Assembly: GCF_000485595.1 (NCBI RefSeq)
Contig: NW_014577078.1
Coordinates: forward strand, 1,405,077-1,432,576
From: Priapulus caudatus
Lineage: Eukaryota; Priapulida; Priapulimorpha; Priapulimorphida; Priapulidae
DNA: 27,500 bases
Direction of reading: 5' to 3'
The notes beneath the pieces are model-generated. The model saw nothing but the letters and a program-made list of their open reading frames with translations, did no database searches and was not told the origin of the DNA. Both the position numbers and the translations under genes were made by a program. Positions 1 through 13,700 of the stretch are shown one piece after another. Each line of letters starts with the position of its first letter. The stretch's first letter is position 1.

Positions 1-232
<232 letters not shown>

Positions 233-495
233 CTCAATGCATATATTGTCACGTTTATAACACGACCTTCGCTCCCCTGTCGTGCTCAAGTATGCCGCTT
301 AAGTAGCAGCGGATTACCTCGAGTAGACGCTTACCTCGCACGAGACGATGTTAACTTCAACAAATAAAAATGTTGTTCGACGCATTCTTGATTCTAGAGG
401 TCGTTAGTATTCATCTGATGCATTAATTACCTGTCAGCTGAAGTCATCGCAGCATTTCCTATGACGCTGACCGTGTTCTTGAAAAAAGCTCAAGC

Positions 496-538
496 ATGGA
501 TCTGCTAAAATTTATCATTGCCTCGCACGCAATTTTGA
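496..538 (+). CDS. DUOX: DUOX exon 1: start codon and signal peptide
   Basis: ATG at 496 has A at -3 and G at +4, a strong initiation context. It begins [14 protein letters not shown], a short basic-then-hydrophobic stretch suited to a signal peptide. A donor GTACGT at 539 leaves one base, and exon 2 starts with the two bases that complete the codon, giving ...[19 protein letters not shown]. The phase match and the secretory character support this exon, which is needed because the peroxidase domain must be outside the cell. The exon is short and was found by inspection only. An alternative first exon left of the window, or elsewhere in 539-1437, is possible. Confidence 0.6.
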
Positions 539-580
539 GTACGTCGTCTACTGACGTGCACGCGATTTAATATAGTGATT

Positions 581-628
<48 letters not shown>

Positions 629-3174
629 ATGTATATATAATATATCTATATATATATATATATAGGCATACACATGCACACGCACACGCACACGCACACA
701 TACGCATAGGCCTACGCATATACGCACACGCTAGCCACCAGCTAGACCAATGCTGCGCCGTTTTCGCACACGCATCGTCACCACTAGCAAAGCTATTTAC
801 CCATGAGCCGTAATAGACAAAAAAGACGTCAGCGTCATGACTAGCCGAGCGGTGGCCGATTTTTATAGCTGGCATCTCTTGTTACTATGAATGCCACATT
901 AAATTCTGCCGTCACGTTCTGGAAATCACTACGCGAAAGAGCCCTTTCATGTATCATCACTATGATTTCTGTTTGTTTTTAAACGTCCCCGACTATGAAA
1001 GAGGGAATGCAATTTACTTCCTGTGAATTGCTTCCGGAGCGTTCCATCGTTATCTAGAGCAATCATGTCACGACGGCGTTCATTTTTTATCTGCATATAT
1101 TTTAAAGTTTACAACATACCAGTGTTTGTTTCCGTGCAAAAGGCGGACGTTTACAGTATCATAATCACTCACTCTTGATAGCTGTTATGTGATAGTTCTG
1201 TTAGATATTTTTATTAATCTTAAGATTTCAACTTTATTATCAGGATCTCAAGTGTACATTCCATAACAGGACTTAGACCTATGTCTGCGTAGGTCTATGT
1301 CTATCAACCATAACAGGACTACAAGTGTGTAAATTTCTATCGTTTGTATTTAACCGTTTATAGTAACTAGAAATGCGACCTGGAAAGCAACCAAATCTGA
1401 ACCTTTTGCTAAACATTCGTATCTAATCGTTATTCAGGTACTGCACGATGTGAAGACGAATGGCAAAGGTATGATGGCTGGTACAACAACAGAGCCCATC
1501 CACCGTGGGGATCGCTAAGTAAGCATTACCGCTATAACAAACGGTAGCATCATTAAATTATTTATACTATTTATTTTATAACGCTAGTTCTGTTTAATTA
1601 AACGAAAACTTTAATAGTATATATATATATATATACCCGTATATATAGATTCTATCATATGCGTAAATTCTTTAAGCAATCTCTAATGCACAACCATCTT
1701 TGTGCATTAATTTTGTAGGTTAAACATCCGTAAATATCCGCGTCTGCTGCTGAGCCAAATATCTTACAAGACGTCTCCTTCTTTCAGGCTCACCACTGAT
1801 ACGCAAAGCAGAGCCGCAGTTTGCAGACGGAGTTTATAAGATGGTCATGGAGAATCGTCCGAACCCACGAATTATCAGCCAAGTCGTGATGTCGGGCGAT
1901 GACGGCATGCCTTCGTACCTCAATAGGACTGCTTTTCTAGCGTTTTTCGGTAGGATTACCTAATCAATCCATTTCGTATATATTCGAATTAAGTAAAATT
2001 AAGTACCATTTCCTTTGTTCATTCGCAAAATAAACTGAACGACTGACTTGGAAAATGCTATTTCTGGCGAAATCATGATTTGTTTTTGTTTTCGTCATCG
2101 TCGTCGTCACCGTCATCCCCGTCGTCACCGTCGTCACCATCAATGTAGTTATGTTATATAGTTTAGACTTGAACTGAAACTTGCTCTTATTATTTCCGCA
2201 GGCCAATACGTGTCATTTGAGAGCCTCATGACAAGCACCATGCATATGGCGTCGTGCCCAATAGAGATTAAGGAAATTCCACCGATGAAGTGCAAGCACG
2301 AAGCTGAGCCTCACTGTAAGGACGACACGGGCACGCCATTCCTGCGAGCTCCGTATGCGCATATGTCTGGACAAGCTCCAAATCGACCACGGGAGATGGT
2401 AACTAAAACATGATTCATTGCTAGAAAACAATCGTTGATTTAGTGAAACCTATACATTATATGTGCTACTGATCATAAATGATTAGCTGATGGCTCTACG
2501 TCTACAGTGATTTACGTGGGAAAGCGACTATAGGCGTATGGTATGACATTAAATTCGCGGCGTCGCTTAACGGACAGGTATGCGTACTCGTGATTGCGTG
2601 CGCGCGTTTGCACGTGTCAGCCCCTATACTTTATACCATAACTTAAAATGACAAGTTTAGGCGAGCCACCGAGGCCTCTACGTGTAATGTAGGTTTAAAA
2701 ATCTTAAATATCAGTCGTATCCACCGACACATGCGCTCGATCTTCCTATCCGCGAACGCCATGCGATCAACTCTAGGTGAACAAGGTGACGGGCTGGATC
2801 GACGGTAGCGTCATCTACAGCGTGTCGGAGGCGTGGGTCAGCGTGCTACGTGGCTTCAGTGACGGAAAGCTCGCTCATGAGAACACAAACCGCGGTCCGC
2901 TGCCGCTCTACAACACGGAGCGAATTCCGCTCGCCAACCCGCCGACACCGCACATGCACAAAGTCATGCCGCTCGAGCGCATGTTTGGTAAGTGAGCAAC
3001 GTGCCGCTCGGCAAATCCTCGAATCAATCCGTTCCTCATATTATGCTCTGACTGCCCCTGAAGCCAGTCGCAGATATGGAGTAGGCCTAAACCTACTGAG
3101 TGCGAGCGCGCGGAAAGCACGCCCTCTATGTTATGATAGATAGATAGATAGACAGATATAGATAGATATATATG

Positions 3175-3206
<32 letters not shown>

Positions 3207-5852
3207 AATAGATAGATAGATAGATAGATTGATAGACGGGTAGACAGATAGATAGATAGATAGATAGATAAAGAGGAAAAGAGGTGCACGCGATCGTGAT
3301 TGTTGACGATAGATTTGATCGTTTCCTACCTGAGTAGTCGGGTGATGTTATCAATAGGACTTAACAGAGGTAATTATGAACAATTGTGAGTAGGGTCCCA
3401 GTGCCATTAATTTGTTTTGTGGTGCTACGTGACTGTCGTTGGACGTCTCATGGACGTAGGTGTATGCTGGCTGCCGCAAAAACATACGAAAAGTTGAAAA
3501 CAAGCATCACCACCGGCGGGCAACTTTCATAGAGCAAGCTGTCACGTCACCAGCGCATTGTCGTGCAACACACGCGGCGACCTCAAACTCAAATAACCTT
3601 ACTCTAGTATAAGGAAACAACAAGTGTTTTAGCAAAGAAGACCTTGGAACCACGGCCAATGAGATAAATTAATTGTTCTTCGCCTATGTTATTGTCCGTA
3701 TACGGTACCGAATGTTAGAAGGGGCGCTTTTAGAGGAAAAAACACATAGTGGCTCATAGGTTCATGTAAGCGACATAGAAGTTGGATTAAAATAATTATT
3801 TCCCTGCGATAGAAAAACCACTCCTTCCGTTTCCAGTCATAAAAAAATCGTAACTTAATGGATTTAAGCAAATCAATTGTTCACACACAACCACATGCAC
3901 ACGCACCCACGCATTATGCACACACGCACGCACACGACAATATTCTTAATAATTTACATATGATTATAATTTTTAGCTATGGGCGACAGCCGTCTTAACC
4001 AGCATCCAGCAACTCTAGTCTTTGGACTGCTATTCTTTCGCTGGCACAACTACCTGGCAGAACGCATCAAACGGCAACATCCGAGTTGGACTGACAATGA
4101 CATCTTTAATAGGGCCCGTCGTTTCAACATAGCGACACTACAAGTATGGTGCACATTTACTATCCAATCTAGTTGTCGTAGAGTGTGATCGATCGATCGA
4201 TCGATCTATTGGTTGACTGATTTTGCCTATTAATATATAATGAAATTAATGCAATTAATTGCAGTATGTAACCGTCCTAATAATTATCTTTTATATTTCA
4301 GAAAATCATTATTTATGATTATCTACCGTCGTTTATTAATGAAGAACTGCTTCCATATAAAGGTATTTACACAGGAAAAAGCATGCAAATTAGATTTAAA
4401 AAAAATATAATCGAAAATCACCAGTAATTTATTTGGCGCATGGGTTAGCCCTTTGTCATATGTCCGGTAACCACAGACTGAAGAATTCTACTTTAGTATC
4501 TCCTATACCAAAGTCATCGGCTAAAATGGAAACAGTGCGGCGAAGCACCGACATGTTGCTTATGTTGGGAGCTAAGCCCCTATTCGTTCAATTTTATTTT
4601 GAAGGCTATGATCCAGATATTCATCCTGGAACAACACACGTATTTGAGGCTGCCGCATTTCGCTATGGGCACACACAGATCCCGCCGGGCATGTACATCG
4701 CGTAAGTCTACGTTAGGTACTTGGACTTTATTAATTCTGACGTTCTCGCATTGCGGATAAATATAAAACAAATAATGGATGTACGCTATATACACGCACT
4801 CGATCCGTGACAAATGAACTAAAAACTATACTGAAAAATTCAGTGTGCGAACTCAGTTATGTTTTCATTCGAGCCCGTGCTAAATTTAAGCGCTTCCGCG
4901 CTCGATAAATGTTTTACAATGCCGGCGAACGCAGTCTCAAATAGAATTCACTGTATTATAAGAATTTTCTCCGCAAAATCTTTCATGTCAGTTTTTCGTG
5001 CCTACAAGTAACTGTCCTGTGACCCCCCTACCAGAGCGAGATTTGACACGCACCACATGTCGTTTTTTGTGCCGGTACTTGCAATATTCTGTGAACAATT
5101 CCGCATATAGTAGATGGCGCCAGTGTACACGAACATGCAGCGAACATCGATTGCGTCGTCCCTCAACAGGCGCCACCTGCTGGTCCGCTAATGCTCTTCT
5201 CGTATACACGAACAGGTATTACGAAGGCAACCGATGTCACTTTAGAAAGACGGATAAAGGCTATCCGGCCGAGCGGCTGTGCAATACGTGGTGGGAGGCG
5301 CAGAAATACGTGCAGAAATACGGCATCGATGAGATCATTTTAGGAATGACGTCGCAGATTGCGGAAAGGGAAGATGCCACTGTCATCAGCGATCTGAGAG
5401 GTATAGCCGAGCTGTCGTTTGACACTAAGCGAAACAAACCATGCCTCTCTATGCACATCCAGCTTCACTACTGGTAACGTGTATGTGAGCGAGCTGTTTC
5501 CCAATATTCATGCGCTCAAGTCCTTGTCACAAGGTCTTACGCGGGCTATGACAATGGCAATTGAATGCTGGACAACATTTGATCTTCTTGCAGAGAACTT
5601 GTTCGGTCCTCTCGAGTATTCGCCGCAAGATCTGGGGGCGTTAAATATCATGCGCGGACGCGACAACGGTATCCCCGATTACAATACCGTGCGAGAGATG
5701 TTCGACCTAGATCGAGTAGTAGCCTGGAATCAGATCAACCCTACAATGTACCACAGAGACGGCTCAGACGTACGTGTTTGTATATTATACGGGATATGGA
5801 GATGTTTATAATGATAATAATTAATGATTAATAAATATGATCAAAAATATAA

Positions 5853-5895
<43 letters not shown>

Positions 5896-7868
5896 ATAGA
5901 TTAGTACGCGTGTCTGTGTACGTTTTCTGTATAGTTAAGCTTGCGTTAGGTTTGTAGCAGAGGTAGCAGAAAATTTTGTTGTGCTTTTTGAATCGTTTAC
6001 ATAAACATTAAGACCTGCTAGAATAGAATTACTCATTGCGGAAAGTCACTTGCTGGAAATAATTTAGAGGCATTCATAGATTGACGTTATGTTAGTTTAT
6101 ACAACGCTGTATCACAAAATTAGTAGCGTGAATCTATGGTGAAAACGCGAATTTCATGTATTACGTCTACAAAAATTATGTTTGTAACCGAAGTCTCGTG
6201 TATATAATATCCCCATCAATTTAGGTCAACACAAAAGTGAAGCAAATAGCTGAGCTCTATGACAACGACATCAACAACTTGGATTTATTTCCTGTTGGAA
6301 TGTTAGAGTCGACCCCTTACGGACCTGGTCCGACCTTCAAAGCGATTATCAAGGATCATTTTAAGCGACTGAGAGATTCGGATAGGTTTTGGTTCGAAAA
6401 TACCGAGAACGAGTAAGATTTTTACGGTAACTAGTATCGTAATTATTATGTGATTCATTGCATTATTACAGACAGTGAAAAATATTAATTTCATATTCGG
6501 CATATTCTAAACTGTTGCTATCGTCTAATCAATATGACGCAATTGGAGTAATATTAGCAGTTTAATAAACTTTTGCTATTACACGTACATTGTTTTGGTT
6601 TCGAGCACATTATGTCCTTAGTTTAGTTCGGCAATATGCAATATTATTTGCCATGGAAGAAGAATCCGATTTCCAAGGTGTTATATATTCGTTCGTTGTT
6701 AGTATTGTTTTTTTACGTCACGGCGTTATATGTTGAGTCATTGTAAATATCGCATGGAACCCGCCTTATGTAAATATTTTTGCATTTTATAGATTATTTA
6801 CCGCAGAGGAGATCGCCGAAATCAAATCTTTTACATTGTATGACATCATCACGAAGGTTACCAATATCACAACGTCTCAGATACAAAAAGATGTTTTCTT
6901 CCTCGCTGACGGTAAGTACATTATTGTTCACATTCATTGTTAAAATACAAGTCTCGTTATCCAAATTATTCAAAACTTTACCAGTCAAATACAGTGACAA
7001 GACATATATAATATAATTTATAATATAATATAATATAATATAATATAATATAATATAATATAATATAATATAATATAATATAATATAATATAATATAATA
7101 TAATATAATATAACAATATGATATATAACATAATATAACATGCCAATTACGAATTTCAGATGCCCCCTGCCGGCAAGAACATCAGTTAAAGAGCAGCTGG
7201 TTGAATCCGTGCTCAGACAGAAGTCGTTACGATTTCTTTAGCGGTAGCGAGATGACTTACATTATTACGTTCATCTGCGCCGGACTAATACCAGTTGGTG
7301 AGCTCGCTGTTCTCAAGAATTACTGCCTACGTATCGTATTATATTAGGTACAAAAGCGTTGTCCAGCACTAAATGCTAATGCTAATTGGTGTTGCACTAA
7401 TGTTGATTTCAAACCCGATGCCCGTACCTAATATAATGCTAAGTGCATTTTAAAATATAGCCCTAATTAAATTGCGTACATTAATTTTCTATATATGTTT
7501 CAAATTAGATGCGTTTTTTAATGAAAACTGTAAAAACACCAGGGGCGTACTGCTACGCTATATAGCCGACCAGTGAGTGTTTATGGAGAGGCCTATTGTG
7601 GCGAGAGACGTGGGAACATCATCAAATACGTGTAATTAACCACAATTTCGCCAGCCAAAGTAAACATTGGTTTCATGCACACACGCGCACACGCACACGC
7701 CCGCTCGCGCACACACACACACACACACACACCCACACACACACACACAACACACACACACACACACACACTACACACACACACACACCACACACACACA
7801 CACGTATGAGCACACCGTACACACCTTCGAATCTCCTCCTACCACTCTATATATCTATCTATATATAT

Positions 7869-7921
<53 letters not shown>

Positions 7922-8278
7922 CATATATATTACGTATCATATGGCAGTTGTCATTACATTGCACATCCAATTTCTTTGCAGTGTGCATTGCTATCGGGTT
8001 TATAACGGTGCGCATACGACAATACAAGAGGAACCGCGCTGAGACGAAGGGACAGGGCGAGTTGAAGTCCGGTCTGCGATCTGTTGCAGCGGCACCGTGG
8101 CCTCTTGACATGGTCAAGGTAGATAAAGGCATACTTGGTAAGCTCTCTTGTTGGCTGTGTTGTGTTTCTTTTGTTTTCTTGACATATTCGGTATCGAGAT
8201 AGGTGTATTTGGTGAGCCTTCTTGCTTGTCTACATTGGGATTGTCTTCTGTTACCGTCTTTTTTTTCGTACAAAGGCC

Positions 8279-8330
<52 letters not shown>

Positions 8331-10750
8331 AATAATAATAATAATAATAATATTAATAATAATAATCGACAGTGTTTCGTAGCGCATCGTTCTACCTTAC
8401 AGCATACGAGCGCGTGCAAGAGAACGAATTGCGCAAAGTGCAGATTAAGCTGGGACCGGACGTGCCCAAGATCCGCGTGCTCGGCCGGACGGCGCAGGTG
8501 CTGCGAGAGTTTGACGTCAAGGTCATGCGACAGGTCGTGCTAGAAATATCGGACGACATCCGCAACCCACCGATCATACTCATCGCTAACCCGTGCGAAT
8601 ACGACTTGGTAAGCGATCGCTTGTATTTGCTCTGCCCTTGCGCATGCGCGGCTACTCCGATGAACAACTCCACAGGCGCGTGTACCTATTTCGTTGAAAC
8701 TCGAATGTTGCCGGTTTTCAAGCGCCTGAACCCAACTCGCCTCCCGCAGAAACACACTTCTCACGTTATTTCTCGTCCCCTCTATGTTACTATTCCCTTC
8801 CGTACAGTCTCCTCCCCTGGTTTTTTGTACACACCCTTCTTTTGAGAGAACACACAATGTGAGTAATCATAATAAAAATGTTTTAATACCAAAACCAATG
8901 AAAATCTTGATGTACACTATAACAACATCGCTGTTATGCTTTACACATAGAATTCATGTTTTCACACGACGCCATAAAAAAATTACAGTGATCTATTGTG
9001 TTATGTATCACACAGTGTATTTGATATGTGCGTGCGTCTTATATCACCTTTAAATCTAGATTATCTTGCTTTACTCTTGTACAGATCCTTCAGTTTGATA
9101 GCATAGATCAACGCCATAATTTTGTAACCCAGCTAGAAGCAATGATGAAGAAGAACAGAGTGCCTTTAATTAAGATTAGTCTCAACTCCAAGAAGATTTA
9201 CTACGCAGCAAAGACGAAAGCCCAGCGGCAAAAACATCTGAACAGATTTTTCAAATCAGTCTTTGATCAGGTATGAACCCGTGAAATATTTCCAGACTGT
9301 TCGCAAATTGGTTTCACATTAAATTTCCCCTAATCATCTAGATACTGCTTTTTTTCAAAGTTTACTGTTTATTTTTGTATGCTTAATATATTTGGCAATA
9401 TTTAAGCAATTTGTTTTAATATGTGACTAACTAAAAATAACGTTACGCGATGGCGAATGCACTTTAATCTTGTTATCGCTACATCCCATACAATTCACAA
9501 ATATATTGCATTCCGGTAGGCGTTCTGTCTTGTGCAAGGGCGCGTCGTCAAGGGAACGTCTGCACGAGAGGTCATAATGACAGAGTTGACAAAGGCTGAG
9601 TTTGCTGAGGCGTTGGGTCTGAAGCCAGAATCCTCTTTCATGGATCACATGTTCAATGTCGTCGATAAGGACCACAACGGATTGATATCCTTCCGAGAGT
9701 TTCTCGATATGATACTTCTCTTCTCAAAAGGTCAGTCTAGCTACAGGAACCGTGTAGTCACTCGCTATGTCCACAGTCTACTGGCTCATGACTAACTCCA
9801 CCAGAACGATTAGTTTGATGACGTATATATCGCTGTGCGTAATATATTGTCTATATTATAGTCTATATAATATAATAGTCTTTTAATCATAACGTTGCCT
9901 TTTTATCCGGTTTAATTATTAGTATAAATACAACACCTGAAAAAGCGTTTCGCGAAGGGTATGCACATTGTACACCTATAATAATGAGGTTGATTCGTAT
10001 AGCATTCCTTAATTCCTTCCTTACAAGGGCGACTCTCAAGATAATCTGTATGTGTACGGTTGTGTGTTATCCAGGAACACTGGACGACAAGACCAGGATC
10101 ATGTTCGATATGTATGACATAGATAACAGCGGTTATCTCGATAGAGAAGAGTTCTCTATGATGCTAAGGTACTACTTTGGGTATCTCATGCATTTAAATA
10201 CGATGTGTTTATAGATAACGTAGATTTCCGGTATGCTACTTTACGACGTTACGCACAGCTAGAATTCTGCATGAAATCCCACTAGATTAATAAAACAACC
10301 TAAATAAGACCTTTCTTAATGTGCATACACGGAAAACATTTCTCAACTAATTTAGTGGCTAACTTCGCGTAGTGATTGTATTCGGTTATTTTTTATTAAC
10401 CTTTGCTACTCGGAGCTCTGCAACAGGAAGTTGATGTTATATCTAACATTGCACATTGTGACTAATTTCTGCTTAATTGATCGGTACATTGACGTTTATT
10501 GTTACACGCAGGTCGTTGGCAGAAATCTCACGAGCCGAAATAAAGGCAGAAGAGATAGACAAACTGCTACTCTCCATATTCGCTAGCTGCGGCTTTCAGG
10601 ATAAAGAGGAGCTCACCTATGAAGACTTCAACTATTTGCTACAGAACTATAGGGACGAACTTCTGGGCACTGGCACGGACAGTGAGCGAGGTGAATACCG
10701 GTGGGAGAGATAACATGTGGTTATAAACAACAACAACAAAAAACAACAAT

Positions 10751-10792
<42 letters not shown>

Positions 10793-13700
10793 CGCAACAA
10801 CATCAGCAGCAGCAATACAAATTATTATGACGCCGAATTAGTGATGAGTTGATCAGAAACGTCTATTGGGTACAGAATCTTGACTAATGATTATAATTTA
10901 TATAACACTCAAATAAGATGGTTAAGTTGATGCTGTAGTCATTGCGAACGTCCAGCCGCAATCACGCTCTCGTTTTGTGCTTTCCGTAGTTGCTGCGATT
11001 GGTCGGACTCTCAGCACAGCGAGCGATAGTTCGAGTGCGATTCGCGAGGATCTGACACCGCGGTCGTGGATGACGATGAAGCTCAGTCAGCTGTCCGAAT
11101 ACATGGAAGACCACCACCTGCAAATATTTTACCTCGTCATTTTTTATCTGATTGTAATCGGCCTGTTCATCGAACGAGCCGCCCGTAAGTGATTCGTATT
11201 TTTTGTGTGTGTCAGAGTTTATTAGGTTCTAATACTCTCTGTCTATAATTACAATACCGTCACACACGTCTATGTTCCGTTGCACAATTATTTTAGTATG
11301 TTTGGTGAGGAGAGACAATATGAATATTTCGCCAATTTGCACTCCAAAATTCACAGTGAGTAGATTTATTTTTTTTATTTAGGCAATTATCTATCATATA
11401 CAATACATAGCATACTTTTACAATGCACATTAATAGTCCGAATTCTTCTGCAGACTACGCCTACGAAAATGAACACAACGGTCTGAGGAAGGTCATGGGC
11501 TTCGGAATCAGCATCACCAGTGGTGCAGGCGCTGTAATGTCGTTTTCGTTCGCCATGATCTTACTAACGTCGTGTCGAAACACCATCGAAAGGCTGAAGC
11601 AGACGGTGCTAGAGAAATACGTTCCGTTTGAGTCTGCCATCGACTTTCACCGAACATGCGCCTGGACAGCCCTCGCGTTTACTGGTACGATCGTCGCATC
11701 TTCCTAATCGCTAGTCTAACGTAGTAGGCGGTTTCAGTTAAGCAACAATGTACTAAGAGCTTGCAAGTTGGTTGCGACCGGACCGTTTCGTGTCCGTGTC
11801 TCGCCCTGCTGTGCGGTGAAATCACAAAATAACACCGAGGTAAGATCAGTGAACATTATTCAAACGCTACGATGGTTAGAAAACGAGTCGTAGTACAGTG
11901 GCGCCACCCTATAACAGTTTTGCTGACTAAACGTTTCACCGATTGGCTTCACGTAACGCAGACATTATTTTATATGATCTAATTACATTTGCACCCAACC
12001 GCGTAATGTGAAATAGTTACAGAGATAAAACCAATGCCTAATAATGTCACTTTATTATCTTTTGTTATTATGAGCTCGCGATGAAATAGTTTATGTGGAA
12101 TAGCCGCATTATATATAAGTATATATATAATAATTATATATAATAATATATATAACTTTATATATATATTATCATGGCGCCACAGCACACTCGCAGCGGC
12201 GAGTGCGGGAGCGTTCGGCGTTAGTTTTTATGAAGGAAAGTTGATATACAGTGACGCAACAGTGGAACTGTAATTGAGAGATACACCGTACGGTAGTATT
12301 TGTGAATGTGCGTTCATATATTATTCTCAGTTTTTACTGACTCTGTCCCAAGTGCCTGTAGTTGCAATGTTACTTGCTGCATTATCAGGATTTCAGAAGC
12401 GCGAATTGATGTGGCTCTCGGTGACAAAAATACATATTGAACATCGATGTCTAACGTTATTTGGCAGTAGACGGCTTTATATCCCCTTTCACGTCGGTTC
12501 CCCGTCCTCTGCTCCTTTTGCATGATTAAACACGCGCATTAAATTAAAATGTCTAACAGTACATTTACCTATAGCATATTCCAGTAACGGACAACTATAG
12601 AGTAGAGTGAACTGTTGTCTGGTTTTGATGCAGTTATTCATTGTATCGGACATGCCATCAACTTCTACGCCGTGTCAACGCAGCCGATTCACTACCTGAA
12701 GTGCATCTTCTCGGAGCTGCACTTCGAATCAGAAGCCATGCCGAAATTTGACTACTGGTTCTACAAAACCGTTCCAGGTGACCATTGGTAGCATATTAAT
12801 GACGCATATCAACGCGTATGACGGCGCAATCGGCGTTGGAAGTGTAACCTCTTTTTGATTTATATGAAATGTCTTTATTTTAATATTTCATTTCGAGCGA
12901 CTAATACAACCGCAAATATCTTTGTGTGGATGTACACGAATAGACATTTTTGGCGCCAAGAGTACATGTCCATATATGTGACAGCTGACCCACCTCACGC
13001 AGGGGTTATCAAGAGCGCATAAATGATCAATCATTAAGTCCGATGAATGCGCTTAAATTGCTTGCGCAAGCTCGTGAATATATACTAACATTTGCTGTGA
13101 GGTGACGGTTGCGAGGCCCCACGAAATTCCTATTAAGCATAGGCGGTAAGCGCGCTGCCACAAATGCGAGCATGAGTAAGAGGTGTAAAGCCGATTCCCG
13201 TTCACTTAAACTCACTGTTGCCTTGCCCTACCGGCATCTGAAATGAAGCGTTGTAATGTGAATGTGGCCTTGTTGTGCAGGAATCACTGGTGTGTTGCTC
13301 TATATCATCATGTGTATCATGTACACGTACGCCTCGCGTACGGCACGCAGACATCTGTTCAACTCGTTTTGGGTCACCCATCATCTGTACATCGTGCTGT
13401 ACGCCCTGATCATCATTCACAGTTCTGCGCGGTTGACACAGGTAAACATCACTTAGATACAAATACCAAGCTATTTGCTATGACATACAACTTACTAGGC
13501 CTACTCTCGCAGCGACAGGTGTTTGTCCCAAAACATATATCATCACTAAAAATCTACAGTTAACTCCTAGCTACGGGGCGCCATGCAGGACAGGGCTCAA
13601 TTCTGTCTTACAAAACTCCCTTTTGTGCACAAAACTCAATTCTGTCTCACAAAAGTCAATTTTGTGAACACAAAATTCAATTCTGTCAATCCTGTCCCAC

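Noticed and set aside
2908-3354. 148-codon minus-strand frame with LSIYLSIY repeats
   Set aside because: Product of the GATA microsatellite and antisense to DUOX exon 5.
4433-4604. Upstream part of the open frame leading into DUOX exon 8
   Set aside because: The family match begins exactly at GYDPDIHPG after an AG at 4603-4604 in the right phase. The preceding residues have no DUOX counterpart and are intron.
7596-8005. His/Thr-rich and Tyr/Ile-rich open frames
   Set aside because: They are translations of CA and TA microsatellites inside DUOX intron 13.
8148-8543. Open frames with poly-Asp, poly-Asn, poly-Ser or poly-Ile
   Set aside because: They read the GAT/AAT repeat and then run out of frame or antisense over DUOX exon 15.
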